This document shows positions 8,868 through 23,800 of a DNA stretch of 64,000 nt, in pieces. Position 1 is the first letter of the stretch. Each line of letters begins with the position of its first letter. The position numbers and the translations under genes are program-made. This DNA is from JADJPG01 sp964491875 (GTDB lineage Bacteria > Verrucomicrobiota > Verrucomicrobiia > Limisphaerales > JADJPG01): the NCBI GenBank assembly GCA_964491875.1, contig CAZBIC010000023.1, positions 58,828-122,827 of the forward strand, given 5' to 3'. Under the pieces are notes generated by a model that saw only the letters and a list, made by a program, of their open reading frames with translations, did no database searches and was not told where the DNA came from.

Positions 8868-11800
8868 TCACGGCGTCACGGTGATCGTCACAGTGGCAGT
8901 GGCTGACGGCGCGGAAGTGCCATCACCGAGAGTGTAGGTGAACGTCTCTGTTCCGGTGAAGTTTGCGACTGGCGTGTAGTTGAGGAGCAGTCCGTCGCTG
9001 GAGATCGTCACCAACCCGCCTGCGCTGCGTGCCGAGACTGCCAGCACGCGCAACACTTCCTCGAAGTCCGGCGCGAACGAATCATTCAGCAGAACGTTCA
9101 GCGTTCCGTTTGTTGAATTTCGCGCCACCGAGAAAGCGTCCCCCACGGCGACTGGAGGATTTCCCTCGCCATAGGTTTGGTTCGTGCCATGACCGCCGCG
9201 CACTTCGTTCACGCCGGCGCCGGGAATCAGACTGTCGTTCCCTGCCCCGCCATCAAGATCGTCGTTACCCGCGCGGCCGAAGAGGAGGTCATTGCCATCA
9301 TCACCGAAAATTCGATCGTCACCGTCGCCTCCGTCGATGCGATCGTCATCCGCCCAGCCGATGAGCAGGTCGTTTCCAAGACCGCCGTTCAATGTGTCAT
9401 CACCCGTGCCGGCATCCACCACATCGTCACCGTTGCCGGCATCGATCGTGTCATCGCCGTCCCCAGTATCGATGGCGTCATCACCGTCTTCACCGAGCAC
9501 GGAATCATTGCCAATCCCGCCACGCAAGATGTCGCCACCCGTTCCGCCGATAAGGTTGTCGTTTCCAGCTTCACCGACGAGCTCGTCCACACCACCGTCG
9601 CCACGCAGTTCATCGTCGCCCTCGCCGCCAACCAACGCATCTTCACCCTCACCGCCAATGATCACATCGTCGCCATCAGAGCCGAAGACAGTGTCATCGC
9701 CGCCGCGAGCATCGATGGTATCGTTGCCCTCGCCGCCATCGATCCAGTTGGCACCGCCATCGCCGAAGATGATGTCGTCGAAATCACTGCCGATCACGGC
9801 AATCAGGCGCCCGCTGATCGCGATGGCGTTACCCAAAGAATCCACGACCTGAACCGTGCCTTCGCGAACGGCCAAATCCACCCGCACCGCAGTCGTGGCT
9901 GTGGCGAATACCAATTGGTCGAAATCACCTTCCACATCGCGAATGCGATCAATTCCATCCGGCAAAATGTAAGTATCGCTCCCGGCGCCCCCGTCCATGC
10001 GGTCATCGTTTGCGCCGCCAATGAGCAAATCATCACCGGCATTTCCTTCGATGATGTCGTTCCCGGCGCCACCGTGAATCGTATCGTCACCCTCGCCGCC
10101 CTGAATGGTATCGATGGCCGATCCGGATTGAATGTCATCATCACCCGCCTCGCCGAGGATGGTCAGGGAAACATTCGCGGCAGTGGCGTTTACCATGTCG
10201 TCACCCTCGCCGAGAGTGAGAGTGATTCCGGCCAAGCCCGTGCCGGAAAGCGCGCCAATCGTTACAACGTCATTCCCGGCACTCAGGAACAATTCGAGAC
10301 GATTGAAACCTGCGAAACTGGGCGACTCCGTTCCGGAATTCCAATCGACCACTGTCGCAGTGACATCGAGAGAGAGCTCCACGTCATCCGCCAGAACCGG
10401 CGATCCGTTCAAGCGCCCGACATTCGTGCCGGCGCCACCTTGAGCGGCGTCGTTACCGTCACCGAGGTCCCAGACCACCACGTCGTTCCCTTCGCCACCG
10501 AGGATCTCATCATCGCCACCCTCGCCCAGCAACGTGTCGTCGCCCGCGCGACCGTCGAGCCGGTCATCACCCGCTCCACCACGCAATTCGTTCGGCAGCG
10601 CGTCACCGCTGATCTCATCCGCGAAGTCAGAGCCGATGACGCCGTTGATCCGAACGAACGTATCAACACCCACTGAGCCATCATCGTTGTCGCGCCCTTG
10701 CAAGGTAGCCATGTCGACAACCACCCCGACCGTCGCGTCGCTGTAGTCGGCAAAGTCCACGTTGCGATCCGAGCCGCCGTCGAGACGATCGTTACCTTCT
10801 CCACCGCGCAGGCGGTCCGAGCCGCGCATGCCCTGCAAGTTGTCGTCGCCAGCGCCACCGATCAGGAGATCGTCGCCCGAACCACCGCGCAGCACATCGT
10901 TACCATCGCCACCGTCGAGGATGTTCGTGCCATTGCTGACCGTGACACGGTCGTTGCCGCCAAGCGCAAGAATCTCGGCATTCCCCGTCGCCGAAATCGT
11001 GTCGGCGAACTCCGTGCCGATCAGGCGTTCGAACTCCAGCAACTTGTCGACATCGTTGCGCGCACCGGTGCGGGTGACAGTGCTGTTCAACCGCGCCTTG
11101 ATGGCACCCGCCGCCGCCGAGTAATCGACCGTGTCACGACCAGCGCCGCCGAAGAGACTGTCGCGGTTTGTACCGCCGACGATTGTGTCATCACCTTCAC
11201 CGCCGCGAACGGTCATCGGCATCACTCCGGCAGAACCGTTGAAGGAATCGTTGCCCGCGCCGAGATCGACCGTGAGCAGCGTGGCCGTGGGCGCGGCAAA
11301 GGCATTGACCGTCACCACATCATCTCCGCCTAGGGTATTCAGCGTTAGATTCTCGAAGCCGGTGCCGGTGACCACAAAGGCCACGCCGTTCGTGCGCGAG
11401 ATGCGCAACGTCGTTGCATTGAGCGCGTCGATGACGATGGTGTCCGCGAGCGACGAGCCGAAGATCTCCAGCGTATCCTTCAGTCCACCGCCGCCAGACA
11501 ACGTGTCCGTGCCATCGCCGTCGTTCCAGATGATCCGGTCGTCGCCGAGGCGTCCGTCAATCGTGTCGTCGCCCTCGCCACCGACGAGGATGTTCACCGC
11601 CGAGTTACCCAAGAGCGTGTCATTGAACGGCGTTCCGATGACGTAAGTCACCTTCACGAGGCGGTCGATGTCACCCGTGCCGTCCGCTGCAGTGCCATAC
11701 TTCGAGTTCGCAGCCATGTCGACCGTGATGCCGACCGGCGCGTTCGAGTAGTCGACAACGTCGAACGCATCCGCGGTGAACGTATCGCTGCCTGCCTCAT

Positions 11801-14800
11801 GTTGGTAACGATCCACACCCGCGTCGCCACGCAGCGAGTCATTGCCGAGGCCACCCAGGAGCAAATCGTTGCCAGCGCCGCCGCGCACAACGTCGTTCTC
11901 GCTGCCGCCGTCAATGATGTCGTCGCCCGCGTCGCCATTGAGATTGTCGATTCCCGCGTCACCGAAGATCTGGTCATTGCCCAAACCGCCCTTGATGCGA
12001 TCCGCCCCGCCGCCACCACGGATAACGTCATTCAAGCTGCTGCCAGTCAGCCGATCGGCAAACTCCGAGCCGACCATCTCCTCGATCCAGACCAACGTAT
12101 CGCGACTACGATAACCGTCGTTCGTCACGCGACCCTCTACCGGGACAATCGTCGTCACGCCTTCACGATCCGTAACCGTTCGGAACTCGGGCAGCTTGCC
12201 CGTTACCGCCGCCGGAGCGCGCGAGTAATCAATCGTGTCAAAGCCATCGCCGCCGTCGAACCGATCCGAGCGGGAACCGCTGTAGAAGCGGTCATTGCCT
12301 TCGCCGCCGGTGACAACCATCGCGACCGTGGAGAACGAACCGGCCCCACCACCGCTGAGCGCGCCTTCGATGCGGTCGTCACCCGCGCCCGCATCAATCG
12401 TGATACGCAGCAACGTCGGCAACACTTCTCCGGAAATCGTGACAACATCGTCGTCGCCGCCTGTGTTGAGTTCGATGTAGTGGATGTTCAGGAAGTTGAT
12501 TGCAAACGCAGTGCCGCTTGTCCGCTCCATTCGCGACGCCGCCGCAGCAACGGTGTTGATGCTGACGACATCCGCACTGTCACCCAGCGTTACGCGCAAC
12601 AAGTCGCTCGCGCCAGTGTCGGCGTTGATATCGTCGCTTTCGTCACCTTCACTCCATTCGAAGACATCGCTGGATTCGCCGCCGGAGATCGTGTCGAGCC
12701 CTGCGTCACCGGAGATTAAGTCTCCGCCGCCAGCGCCGTTGATAACGTCGTTGCCAACGCCACCACGGAATTCATTCGCCACGTCATCGCCGGTCAATTG
12801 ATCCACAAAGGCCGTTCCAATTGCGCCTTCGATGCTGACGAGACTATTCGTGCCACCCAAGCCATCCGTCGCTGTGCGCGCCGCGAGATCCACCGTGACA
12901 CCCGTCAAGGCCGTGTCGAAGAACAGCAGGTCGTGGCCGGAGTCACCATCCAGCAAGTCGTCACCTTCGTCACCGGACAGACGATCATCGCCGCTGTTGC
13001 CGTAGAGAGAGTCATTGCCGAGGCCACCGTGCAGGACGTCGTCATTCTCGAAGCCGAAGAGCGTGTCAGCATCGGCACCGCCGAAGAGTTCGTCATTGCC
13101 CGATTCACCGTTCAGCGTATCGATGCCCGCTTCGCCATGGATGGTATCCGCACCGCTGCCGCCGCGGATTTGATCAGCGCCCAGTCCACCCCAAATCTCG
13201 TTGTCTGCCGAATTACCCTGCACCACGTCGTCGAAGTCCGAGCCGACCAAATCTTCAATCACGCCGCGGATGGAAAGTCGGTTCAGCGCAATGTCCACCG
13301 TTTGGAACTCTCCGCTGTCGAGCCGCAGATCCACCGTGATGGCGCGCACAGCGTCGGAGAAGTCGAACGTGTCATGGCCAGCCACATCAACCACGCGGTC
13401 ATCACTGCCCGGCACCAAGACATACCAATCGTCGCCCGTGCCGCCTTCCATGAAGTCATTGCCGGATCCGCCCTCGAGCGTGTCGTTGCCGAAGCCGCCC
13501 TGGATGAAGTCATCCTGCTCGTTGCCATCGAGTTCGTTGTCCGCGCCGTCGCCAATCAAGAAGTCCTTGCTCAAGCCGCCGAGCGCGTTCTCAACATTGC
13601 TCAAGCCGCCATCGAAACCACGGAAGATTCCCGTCGCGCGACCAATCGGCATATTGACTGTGATGGAGCCGGTCCACAGCGCGTAATCGACCGTGTCATC
13701 GAGGCCTGCTTCACCATCGAGTTCGCCCGTGATGAACTGACCGTCAAAGAAGCGGATGTGATCGTCACCGGGACCGCCGTAGATGTTCGTCTCTTCCTTG
13801 GCCGCTTCGCCAACTACGATCGTCAATTCGTCGTCACCCATGCCTAGCAGGAAGTTCACGACTTCGAACGTGAAGTGACCGATTCGCCCAGTGAGATCGA
13901 GACCGTCGATTACGGCGTCACTCGTGCGGCTCGGGCGAAGGCTGTCCGTCACAACTCCCGCGAGCTGACGGCCGACGTTGTTCGAACTGTCGATCCGTTC
14001 ATCGACATTCAGGACATCGCGGCCGCCCATGCCTTCGATGTCGAGCAGGTCACCGACGTTGTCCACACCCGGCGCGAGGTCAGCGAGTGGAATGTCCGTG
14101 AGATCCACACCGTTGTTACCGACGTTGATGGTGTCGTTGCCCGCACCCGACGTAACGAATGTCTGCTTGTTCAGAGCGCGTTCAATCGAGTCGGTTTCGT
14201 TGCCGTGCGTGCTGTAGATGCGGAGCACGTCGGCGCCCGAACCGAGGTTCAGGTGGAACCGGTCGAAGCGCACGTAGCTGATGCCCTCGGCCATGCCCAA
14301 GCCCAGCACGCGCGTCATGCTCAGGCGACCGACGTTGTTGATGCTGTCCGCGGTGTCATCGAGCGTCAGGACGTCCTGCGTGGTCTGGTCGCCGCCGTCG
14401 ATCGTGAGCAACGCGGAGATTCCGTTCAATGTGCCGGGCAGGTTCGAGAGACCGAATTGACCGCCGACGTTGACTCGATCGTTCTCATCGCCGCCGTAAA
14501 TCACCGTCGCATGGTCAATGGTGCGGACGTGGACGGTATCCTCGCCATCCGCTGCGTAAATCGCGGTCTGCGCACCGGTGCTGGCGACATGTAGCACGTC
14601 CGAGCCAGAGCCGAGATCGATCTCCATGTTCTCGACGCCGTAGTAGGCGATGCCGTCCATCTGCTGCACTAGCGTCGCGGTGCCGGTCAATTGCGCGAGG
14701 TCGAGATCTCCTTCCTGAATGTAGAGACTACGTTGCTCGCCTTGCAGCCGGATGTGATAGATCGATCCATACTGGCTGACGGCGACATTGTCGGTGGACG

Positions 14801-17800
14801 GCTTCGCCGGATTGCTATTGTTCGGGTTCAGCAACGCACTCAGGGCCGCCAACACTTCCTCTGCAGTCGCGTCGAAGTCGATCGCCGCCGTATAAGTCAC
14901 CGAAGACAAATCGTCTGCATCCAAACGCAGGCCGATGCGGAACGTGCCGGCTGTTGCCGTGACAGTCAGTTTCTCAACCGTGTCGCGGGTGGGGATGGCA
15001 GTTCCATCCCTCGCCGTGCTGGCCACGACATTGACGGAGGCTTCTTCCGCCGGGATCAGTTGTGTGGTGCCCCGCGTATCCGCCCAGACCAGCGACTGCA
15101 TGTCCTGACCAGCCAGCTCGCGCACGAACGCGACATCATAAGTCACCGTCTCCGTGGTGCGCACCTCGGTCACTTCAATGTCGTCCGTGCCGTAGAGTGA
15201 GCGGAGGGCCGTCCGGACTTCGGCCGCCGTCCAAACGTAATCGAGCGACACCTCCGCGAAGCCATCGAAGCGCAACACCGAAGTGGAATTTGGGAGACCG
15301 CTTTCCGTGCCGTAGCCATCCACGCGCAGACGATAAGTGCCAGACGCCGCCTGCACCGCGATCCGTTGGACCTCGGCGACGGTCGGCATGTCGAGGCCGT
15401 TCAAGGTCGTGCGCGTCAGCGTGCCGGTGTTTGCATTCGTATCGCCGCTGTCGTTCACCGTCAGCATGTCGTCGCCCGCACCCGTATCGATGGTCAACAG
15501 GCTGGTGATTTGATCGACGAGCAGATCGTCGTTCCCCACGACCACTTCGTCGTCGCCATCGCCCGTTTCGATGATGGTGTGACCGCCGATGCTCTTGATG
15601 ATGACGCCATCCGCGCCCAAACCGGTCGTCACCGTGGTCGAACCCTGGTGGGTCGATTCGATGGTCAGTAAGTCGTCACCGGTGCCGAGTTCGATGCGCA
15701 CGGCTTCGAGGTTCAAGTAACCGATGCCACCGCGAATCGTTTCACCGGCGATAATCGTATCGCCGCCCATGCCGAGACCGGTCAGCCGATCGTCAGTCAG
15801 CACCGCCTCGTCATTCGCCGGACTCTGGCCGTTGAAGACATTCAGCGTATCGACCTGGGTCAACTCGTTGACGCGGACGTTCAGGTTGATCGGCGCGTAG
15901 AAGTAGGCAGCACCCACGCCGGGCTCAATTGGATAACCGGTATCTTCGTCCGTCGGCCACGGCAGGAACAACGTAATCGTGTCGCCAGAGATGCCCGGCT
16001 GGAACGAATTCGGGATGTCTTCGACGAGCTCTTCCATCATCTCGCCGACCGGCGTTGCGGAATCCAGCACCGTGTAACTCGCCGTGTTGCCGCCGATGTC
16101 CAGCGTCCACACATCGCCCGCCAGCAACGAACCGCTCAGGAAGAACGAAGCTTCGCGCCACTGGATATCGCCAATCGCCGACTGATCCGGCGTGCCGCGA
16201 ATCGTTGTCTCGATTTCGCTGCTGCCGGACACCGCGAAGTTAAAGCCGAACGCCGCTCCATCCGTGCGACGAACAAACAGCCGCGAGCCGAGAACGCTGG
16301 TCAGAAGACTGACTTCGTAATCAGCCGGAATCTCGGCATCAAGCGCCTGCACCAGAGCCAGCATGCTGGTATCTGCCGCGGTGGCGTCATAGGGCGTGCC
16401 ATCCAGTGTGATGGTCCATGTCTCATTCGCCTTCACCGCACCACGCAACTGCACGGTCACATCTTCCCAGTCGATTGTCGTCAACTGCGCCAGATTCGGA
16501 ATACCACGGAACGTCATGCGCTCCGAGGACCCGAGACCGCTGTAGCTGAACTCTGCGTCAAACGGCGCAGTGTTGCCGACGGTCAGGATGTTTTCCGACA
16601 CGAAGTCGATGTCGTTCTCCACGTCGATGGCCGGACCATCGAGAATGGTCAGCGCATAAAGCGCTTCATTAATGCGAGGATCAAAGCCGGGGCGCAAACC
16701 GAAGGTCGGTCCAGTGTGCAGCGCATACACGTCGGTGATTGTGACCTGCTCTTCCACCTCGGACATGCTGCCGATCGTGCCGTCCGCCAACGGATAGTTC
16801 GTCTCGCCCGGGAACGTGAACGGATTGTTGAGGAACCGTTCCTCCTGCACGCGCACGCCACCGTCCACCGTGATCGGACCGCGCACCGTGTTCACGCGTT
16901 CCTCGGGCGCCGGGAAGACCAGCGCGTCACTGCCGTCCACCACGGCGTCATCGATCGCCATCACTGTCACCGTCTGCGGCGTGCTCCAGTTATTGGTGTC
17001 AAAGACCAACTGCGGCGTCAGCGTGATCGTTCCCTGGCTGTCCGGCGTGATGCCGTGGCTGATGGTGAAATCCGCTCCATCGCGGCGGTTGATGCTCAAC
17101 ACCCGCCCGCGCGCCAGCACGTCGAACGTATTCGCGATCGGGCTGCCGGCAATCTGGGTCTTAAAGCTCGTCACCGCGTCGGCGAGCGTCGCGCGGAAAC
17201 CGGCAGTGTAGGTGAAGTTCTGACCGCCCAACGCCAGCGTCCATACCTCGCCCTGCGCGATCTCGCCAGTCAATTCGACGTCCACCTGACGCCAGCCGCT
17301 CGTGCCTGCGATTCCGGTGACAGAGAATCCGCCCAGCGTCTCGGGCGTGATGAGCGAGTCGAGGAAGAACGCATCACCGCTGACGCTCGTGATGATGAAG
17401 GCTTCCGAGTCGGTCGGGTCGATGACCGCGCTGTAGAGGCCGGTGGAGTTCACCGCCGTGAGGAACGCGGTCACCAGGGCAGTCATCGAAGTTCCCGTCG
17501 TGACCGGGACATTGGCCGTGCGAACGGTCGCAAGGTTCGCCGAGGTGAGCGTCAGTTGCCACGTCTCGTTCGTGACCACGGAACCATCCAACACCACCCG
17601 CGCCCGCGGCGCCGCCACGCGGACCTGAACGGCCTCGTTCTCGCCGAAGTTGGTCGCGGGATTGAACGCTTCATCGGAATTGTAGGTACGCGTCATCTGC
17701 GGCGTGACATCGATGATCACTTCGCCCTGAGGCCGTCCGGTCAGCACGATCTCATACTGATCCGTGACCGGCGCATACACTCCCGGGAACTCAGTTTCGA

Positions 17801-20800
17801 GCTGGTAGGAAATCTCAAACCGGCTGGTTGAATCCGGCGCGGTATTGAACTCAGTGTTCAACGTATAGGTCTTGGTCTCCGGATCGTAGCCAATGATGGT
17901 CGTGGACTGTCCTTTGCCGGTTCCCTCGACGATGGTCAGGGTCTTGGGCTTGCGGCTGTCCGCCAGCGCGATGGCGTTCGGGTTCACGTCATGGTTCTGA
18001 ACGGACATGTTCAGGACGTACCCCTGGCCGCTGGACACACCGTTCACAAATCCGTCCTGGAAGAACGGATTATCGACGAGGTAATCCACATACGAACGGA
18101 CGCGCACCTGGTAGATGCCATCGGCCGTGAAGTCGTATTCGAGGAACGGATCACGATCCGTTGTGCTGCCCGGATCAATCACGTTGCTTCCGAGACCGTA
18201 GTGATCGGACGCAAGGACATTGCCGTTTTCGTCGAGCAACTCAATCACCGGACTGATGAGATAAGGATACTGGTCGAAGATCTCGATGCCGAAGATGCGC
18301 AGGAGCAGCACGCGCGAGACACCCGAGACGAGGTTGCTACGATCGATGTCAAAGATGCCATGCACCTGGCCACCACCACGATTGAAGACCACCGTAAATG
18401 GATCCTGCTGGCCCGCGCCGCCAACTTTGTCGGTGATTTCGAAGGTCGCTCCGGTGAGCAGAGTGGCTTCGAACGGCGCCGTGGCGTCGGCGTTGATGGC
18501 CGCCACCAGGCCGTTGGCGATGGTGCGCAGATTGCGCTGGCCGATGTTGCTGCCCGCTGACAGGCCACTCGGTGCGAGATACGAATATGGACGGCCATCG
18601 ATGGTGATCTGCCAAGTGTCGCCCGCCGAGAACGCGCCTTCCAACTCCACCTCCGCATCGAAGAAATGATCCCGGGCGTTGTCCGTCACTGGCGAAGATG
18701 TGGTGGAAGCCGCGCGCGTGCGAACCAGCGGCCCCACACCCACCACCGCACCCGTGCTGTCCGTGATCTCAAGCGTGTTTCCAATGCGCAATGCGGTGAA
18801 GCCAGTGAGTGACGCCACCAGATCATCGATGATCTCCGTCAGCAGTGGCGTGTTATCGGCAATCGCGAGATGCGTGTCGCCATCCACTTCCAACGTCCAG
18901 CTCTCGCCTGCAGCAATCGCTGGAGTCGTCAAGAAGTCCACGACCTGGACCCAGCCCACATCCGGCCGACCCGCCACCGGCAGCGCCACCGGAGTTACCG
19001 CAAAGACCAGCGCGAAGTTCGTGCCGACCAGCGAAGTGATGGCAATCGTGCCACCCTTGGCGACAGCGGTTTGATTCGGATCGGCATTGAGCTGAGTCAC
19101 CAACGCAGCCACCACATTCGTCAAATCATCGGTCGAGGAAACCGGGTGCGAGTAGTTCGTCGTTCCCACGCGGACGGTCCAGATGTCTCCATCCACGGGC
19201 GCATCTGCCAGGGTCAACGTCTCCGTATGCGCGGTGCTCGCATCAACGCTGCCGGCGTCGATTCGGCGAACCGGTGCGCCTACCGTCAAGGCAGCGCCCG
19301 CGAGGTTCGTGATAACAATCGTGGAGCCTTCAATCGTCGCGGTGAAGCCTGTGAGCGCCGCGATCTGGCTCGCCAGGTCGGTGGCCAGCGTCACGGTGGA
19401 ATCGGAGCCCGTTGCGGGTTCGGAGTATTCCGTACCATTCACCATTACCGTCCAGATGTCACCGTTGGCCACTGTTCCGCTGAGCGTCGCCGTTGCTGAG
19501 GTCGGCGTCGCTGCATCGACCGTCGCGCTGCCCGAGCCGGTTGTCCCTGCGGTGACCAGCGATACTACGCCGGAGATTCGTGTAATGGTGATCGTTGCGG
19601 TGCCGCCGTTGACTTCAAAGGAAGCCGCGTAGTCCGCGACCGCATTGATGCTGTTCGAAAGCGACGTCGCCACCGCGGTCAAACTCGCGCCTGTCGCGGT
19701 AAACGGCGATCCCGTGACGCCCGCGATGGTCACGCTCCACGTTCCACCAGCCGAACCGGTCAGTTCCACCAGCGTCGCATCCGATGTTGTTGCGTCCGCC
19801 GAACCGCCAGAGACCAGCTTCACCGGATCCGAAACCGTGATGGTTCCGCCCGCGAGCCGCGTGAGCGCGATAACGCTGCCTTCAGAAACCGCGGTATAAC
19901 CGGTCACTCCGTTCAACTCATTCGCCAGGCCCGTCGCCACGTCGCTCAAGGAAGTGCTCGCCGAGGTAAAGGTGTAATCGGTTCCCGCCAGCCGCACCGC
20001 CCAATTATCAGTCGCCACTGTCGTGCCAGTCACTGAGAGCAATGTTGTCGTGGCCGTGGAGGTCGCGATGACCGCCGAGGCCGGGCGAACTTCCAGCGTT
20101 GCTGTAAACGGCGTCGTGCGGTTTACCGTGATGGTGTTGCCGCTGCGAGACGCGGTGTAACCCGCCAGCCCATCGACGTTATCCTTGAGCTTCTCGGCGA
20201 TGTCCGTGATGTCGTCGTTGCTGTCGACTGTCTCGCTGCGCGCGTTGCCATTGACGGTAATCACCCAGTCGTCGCCTTCCGTCACCGTGCCGCTGAGCGC
20301 GAAGATAGCCTGGGTAAAGTTGATGATTGGCAGATCCGCCTGCACTGGTGTGCCAGTGATGGTCGCCGAACCGCTCGGTTCGCGGCCAGTCACGCCAAAC
20401 TCCGCGTGGAACTCCGTCGTCCGGCTGATGCTGATCGTCGTGCCGGTGCGCGACACGGTATAGGTGTTCGGAATCTGAGCGGCAAGGCCGATGGCCACAT
20501 CCGTCAAGGAAGTCGTTGCCGCCGGGAAGGCATACTCGATGTCATCCAAGGCGACATACCACAAGTCACCCACCGTCGGCGTGCCCGAGAGCGCGACGTC
20601 AATGGAGCTGAATTCCACCGGCGAATTGTCCGTGCGTTGCGGCGCGATCTTGCGCGTCACATCGCCTGCCTTCTGGACGATTTGCGTCACGCCGCCAATG
20701 GTGAAGCCATTCGGATCTGCGATGGTCAACGTGCCGTTACCGGGTGTCACGGTGTAGCGGGCCGGCAACAGATTCGCGAGCCCCTGTGCCACTTGCGCAA

Positions 20801-23800
20801 GGGTCGTTTCGCCTGGCTGCACTGGATAGGAGTAGTTCCGGTAACGGAGGTTCAGCGTCCAGACATCACCCGGCGTCACGGTGCCGTTCAGGGCCACACT
20901 GATGCTGGTGAAGTAATTCGACGTATCGCGCGTGCCAGTCAGGTTGCGCAGCGCCGGCGGGTTGAGCATCTCCGGAGTGATCTCGAATTCGTAGATATCG
21001 AACGTGCCGTCGCCTGAACCCTGGATGCGCGCGTAAGGCGTTTGGAAATCGATGCTGCCACCGAGGTGGGTGTTGCCGACCAACGCGTCGTAGAACGTGT
21101 AGAAGTTACTCTCTTCATCCGGCTGATCGGGCTCGATGTTCTGTGATGTGTTGTTGCCAATCTCATCTTCCGCGATCGGTTCCGTGGAGAAGATGAAGCC
21201 GTCGGTCGGATGGCCTTCCATCGAGACGTTGAGCTGGTAATCCACGCCTTCCGGGATGCCGCCGAACGACAACCAGTTCGATACCTCGATGTAATACGTG
21301 CCTTCGGCCGTGAGCTCGACGGTCAGGAAATCATCCAACCATGTTGAACTGCCGCCCGCGCCTTCGGCGGAAATCGGGTTCGAGAAGCCCGGGCCCTGGG
21401 TGATCAACCGTCCATCGCCGTCATACAACCGTAGGCGGCTCGCCCAGACAATTGCGTCGCCAATCTCGTAGCCGTGGTCGATGTCGAAAATGGCCGTGAC
21501 ACTGCGGCCCACTGCTTCATCCAGCATCGCGTCGGTGATGTCGAAGCGGTAGAAGTCCGTGTCCGCATTTCCCTTTCCAAGAATCGTGAGATGCGGAATC
21601 GACGTGGAACTGAAAATGTCGGTATTTGCGATCTCGTTCCATTTGCCGAGGTCGATGTTTTGCGCATTGTAAATGGAGTCATGCAACGGCAACTCATTCA
21701 GCACCGAGGTGCCGAAGTCTCCGACAAACTGGGTTTTGGGCTGCCCACCAACCAGCACACTGGGGAGAATCTGGGTCACGAGTCCGTTACCCAAGACCAC
21801 CCAATCGCTCGGCTCCACAACGTTCGTGGAACCATTCGACTGCGTCACCAGCACGCCCGGCACATCGTCGTCCGCGATGCGGAAGTCGATGAACGCTGGG
21901 TTGTAATTCTCGCGATTCTCGCCGGCGACATACTCGTAATCCTCGCCGTTCAAGGTGAAGCCCCAGTTATCGCCACGCGCAATCGACGAACCGATGGTGA
22001 ACGTCGCTCGGACCTCGACATAGTGCGTCGCGCTCGCCGTGCCGGTGATGGTGCCCGTGCCCTCGGTCAGTACGGCTGAGAACGAGAACTCATCTTCCAC
22101 CGGCACGATTTCGAGGTCGGTGCCGTCCAAGGTGACCGCATACACCCCGTCGTAATTGATGTCATTCGCCAGCTCCAGGGCGACGTTCGGCAGGGTGTCG
22201 TCTGAATCCGCGATGTAGGAATAAGGCACGCCGTTCAGGCGAATCGTCCAAGTGTTGCCGGAGGCCACGATTCCGCTCAACGCCAGCGTCGCATCAGCAA
22301 ATGCGCGCGTACCGGTGAAGCTCGTCACATTCGCGCCAGCCGTAAACGTGAAGGCCGGGCCGGAGAACACGATCTCGGTGCCGGAAACCTCTGCTGTCAC
22401 CGGGCTGGTCAGGTCGCGGTTCACCGCCGCCGCAAGTCCGTTGCGGACATCGCTCACCGTCACTCCGATAAAGTCATTCAACGAACTTGTGATGCGATGG
22501 CTGATGCGTGAGTAGTGGAAACCTTCCTTCGCCGTATCTTGCACAGCGCGCACCGTGACCGTCTGCGGCGTGTTCCAGTTGACGGTGGTGAAGTTCAGAG
22601 CCGGCAGCACGTTGAGGGCGCCGTCCAGCGTTTCGATCTGACCGTCGTCCGTCAGCTCAATCGTCACCGGTCCGGTCGGAGCCTTGGTCAGCAAGACCGC
22701 ATACGTGTCACTCGGATTGGAAGCACCCGCCGCCCACGCTTCGGAAACCAGATTCTCGTTACCCGTCTGGATGACGATCACTTCCGCCACGTCATCATCG
22801 ATCACATCCACCGGCACGCTCGGCACCGCCAGTCGATCATACGCACCGCCGTCATCCGCACTGCCGCCCTGCACCATCGAGTGTTGGATGAGAATCGTCT
22901 GGCGACCCTCCGCGAGAACATCCTGTTCCGCCGTGACGGTGATGGTCTGTGGGATGAACCAGTTCGTGCGGTCGAACACCAGCGTCACGCCCGCAGAACT
23001 GCCGTTCAACTGGATGCTCTTCCCGCCGGCGCGCTCATCACGTTCACGCAGGGCGGACGGCGCTGCGGTGATGCGAACGTTCTCCAATGGCGACCGCGTC
23101 AGCATCACGCGATAGGTTTGCTGCACGAAGGTCACCGGCGCGAGCGGCGATTCGAAGACGCGCAACGGACCATCCACGAGCTGAATGACCACGCCCGCTG
23201 CGTCGTTGTCCGCCACCTTTACCGAGAGGTCCTGGATGAAGATGCTGTTGTAATCGAGACTCAGGCTGCGGTGATCGATCAACCCGCTGTGACCTTCGAG
23301 GCTGCGACTGACGACCGTGATCGGGCGGCTCTCATTGCCGCCACCGACATTAAACGTGTCACTGCCCACGCCGCCGACCAGTTCCACCGCCACACCTTCC
23401 GGCGTGCTCAGAATGAAGAAACGATCGTTGCCTTCGAGCGCATCGACAATGAGCTTCTCAATCGTCGCATACGTCACGAACAGGCCCGCACCATACACGC
23501 CCTGATCGGAAACCACGAAGTCATCGCCGAACTCCGTACCCACCACCGTCAACGTATCGAAGCCGTCGCCGCCCTCGACGCGCACCGGCGCATTCACGGT
23601 GAACGAGATGAAATCCGCGCCCTGACCACCGTTGATGTTCGTGAACGGCGCCTTCGGATCATCCGGATTCACCTTCACGAACGCCCGGATGCGGAACGAG
23701 TCATCGTCCTCTTCACCCAGCAGGAAGAGCTGCGCCTTGTTGCGATAGACCGTAAAGCTGTCGCGCCCGAAGCCGCCGTGCAGCGTCGCCGCTTCGCTGA

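Noticed and set aside
9190..13650. RTX toxin (pore-forming or enzymatic)
   Set aside because: RTX repeats are clear, but no hydrophobic pore segment, acylation site region, protease, lipase or nuclease motif was recognised, so only a structural or adhesive role is supported.
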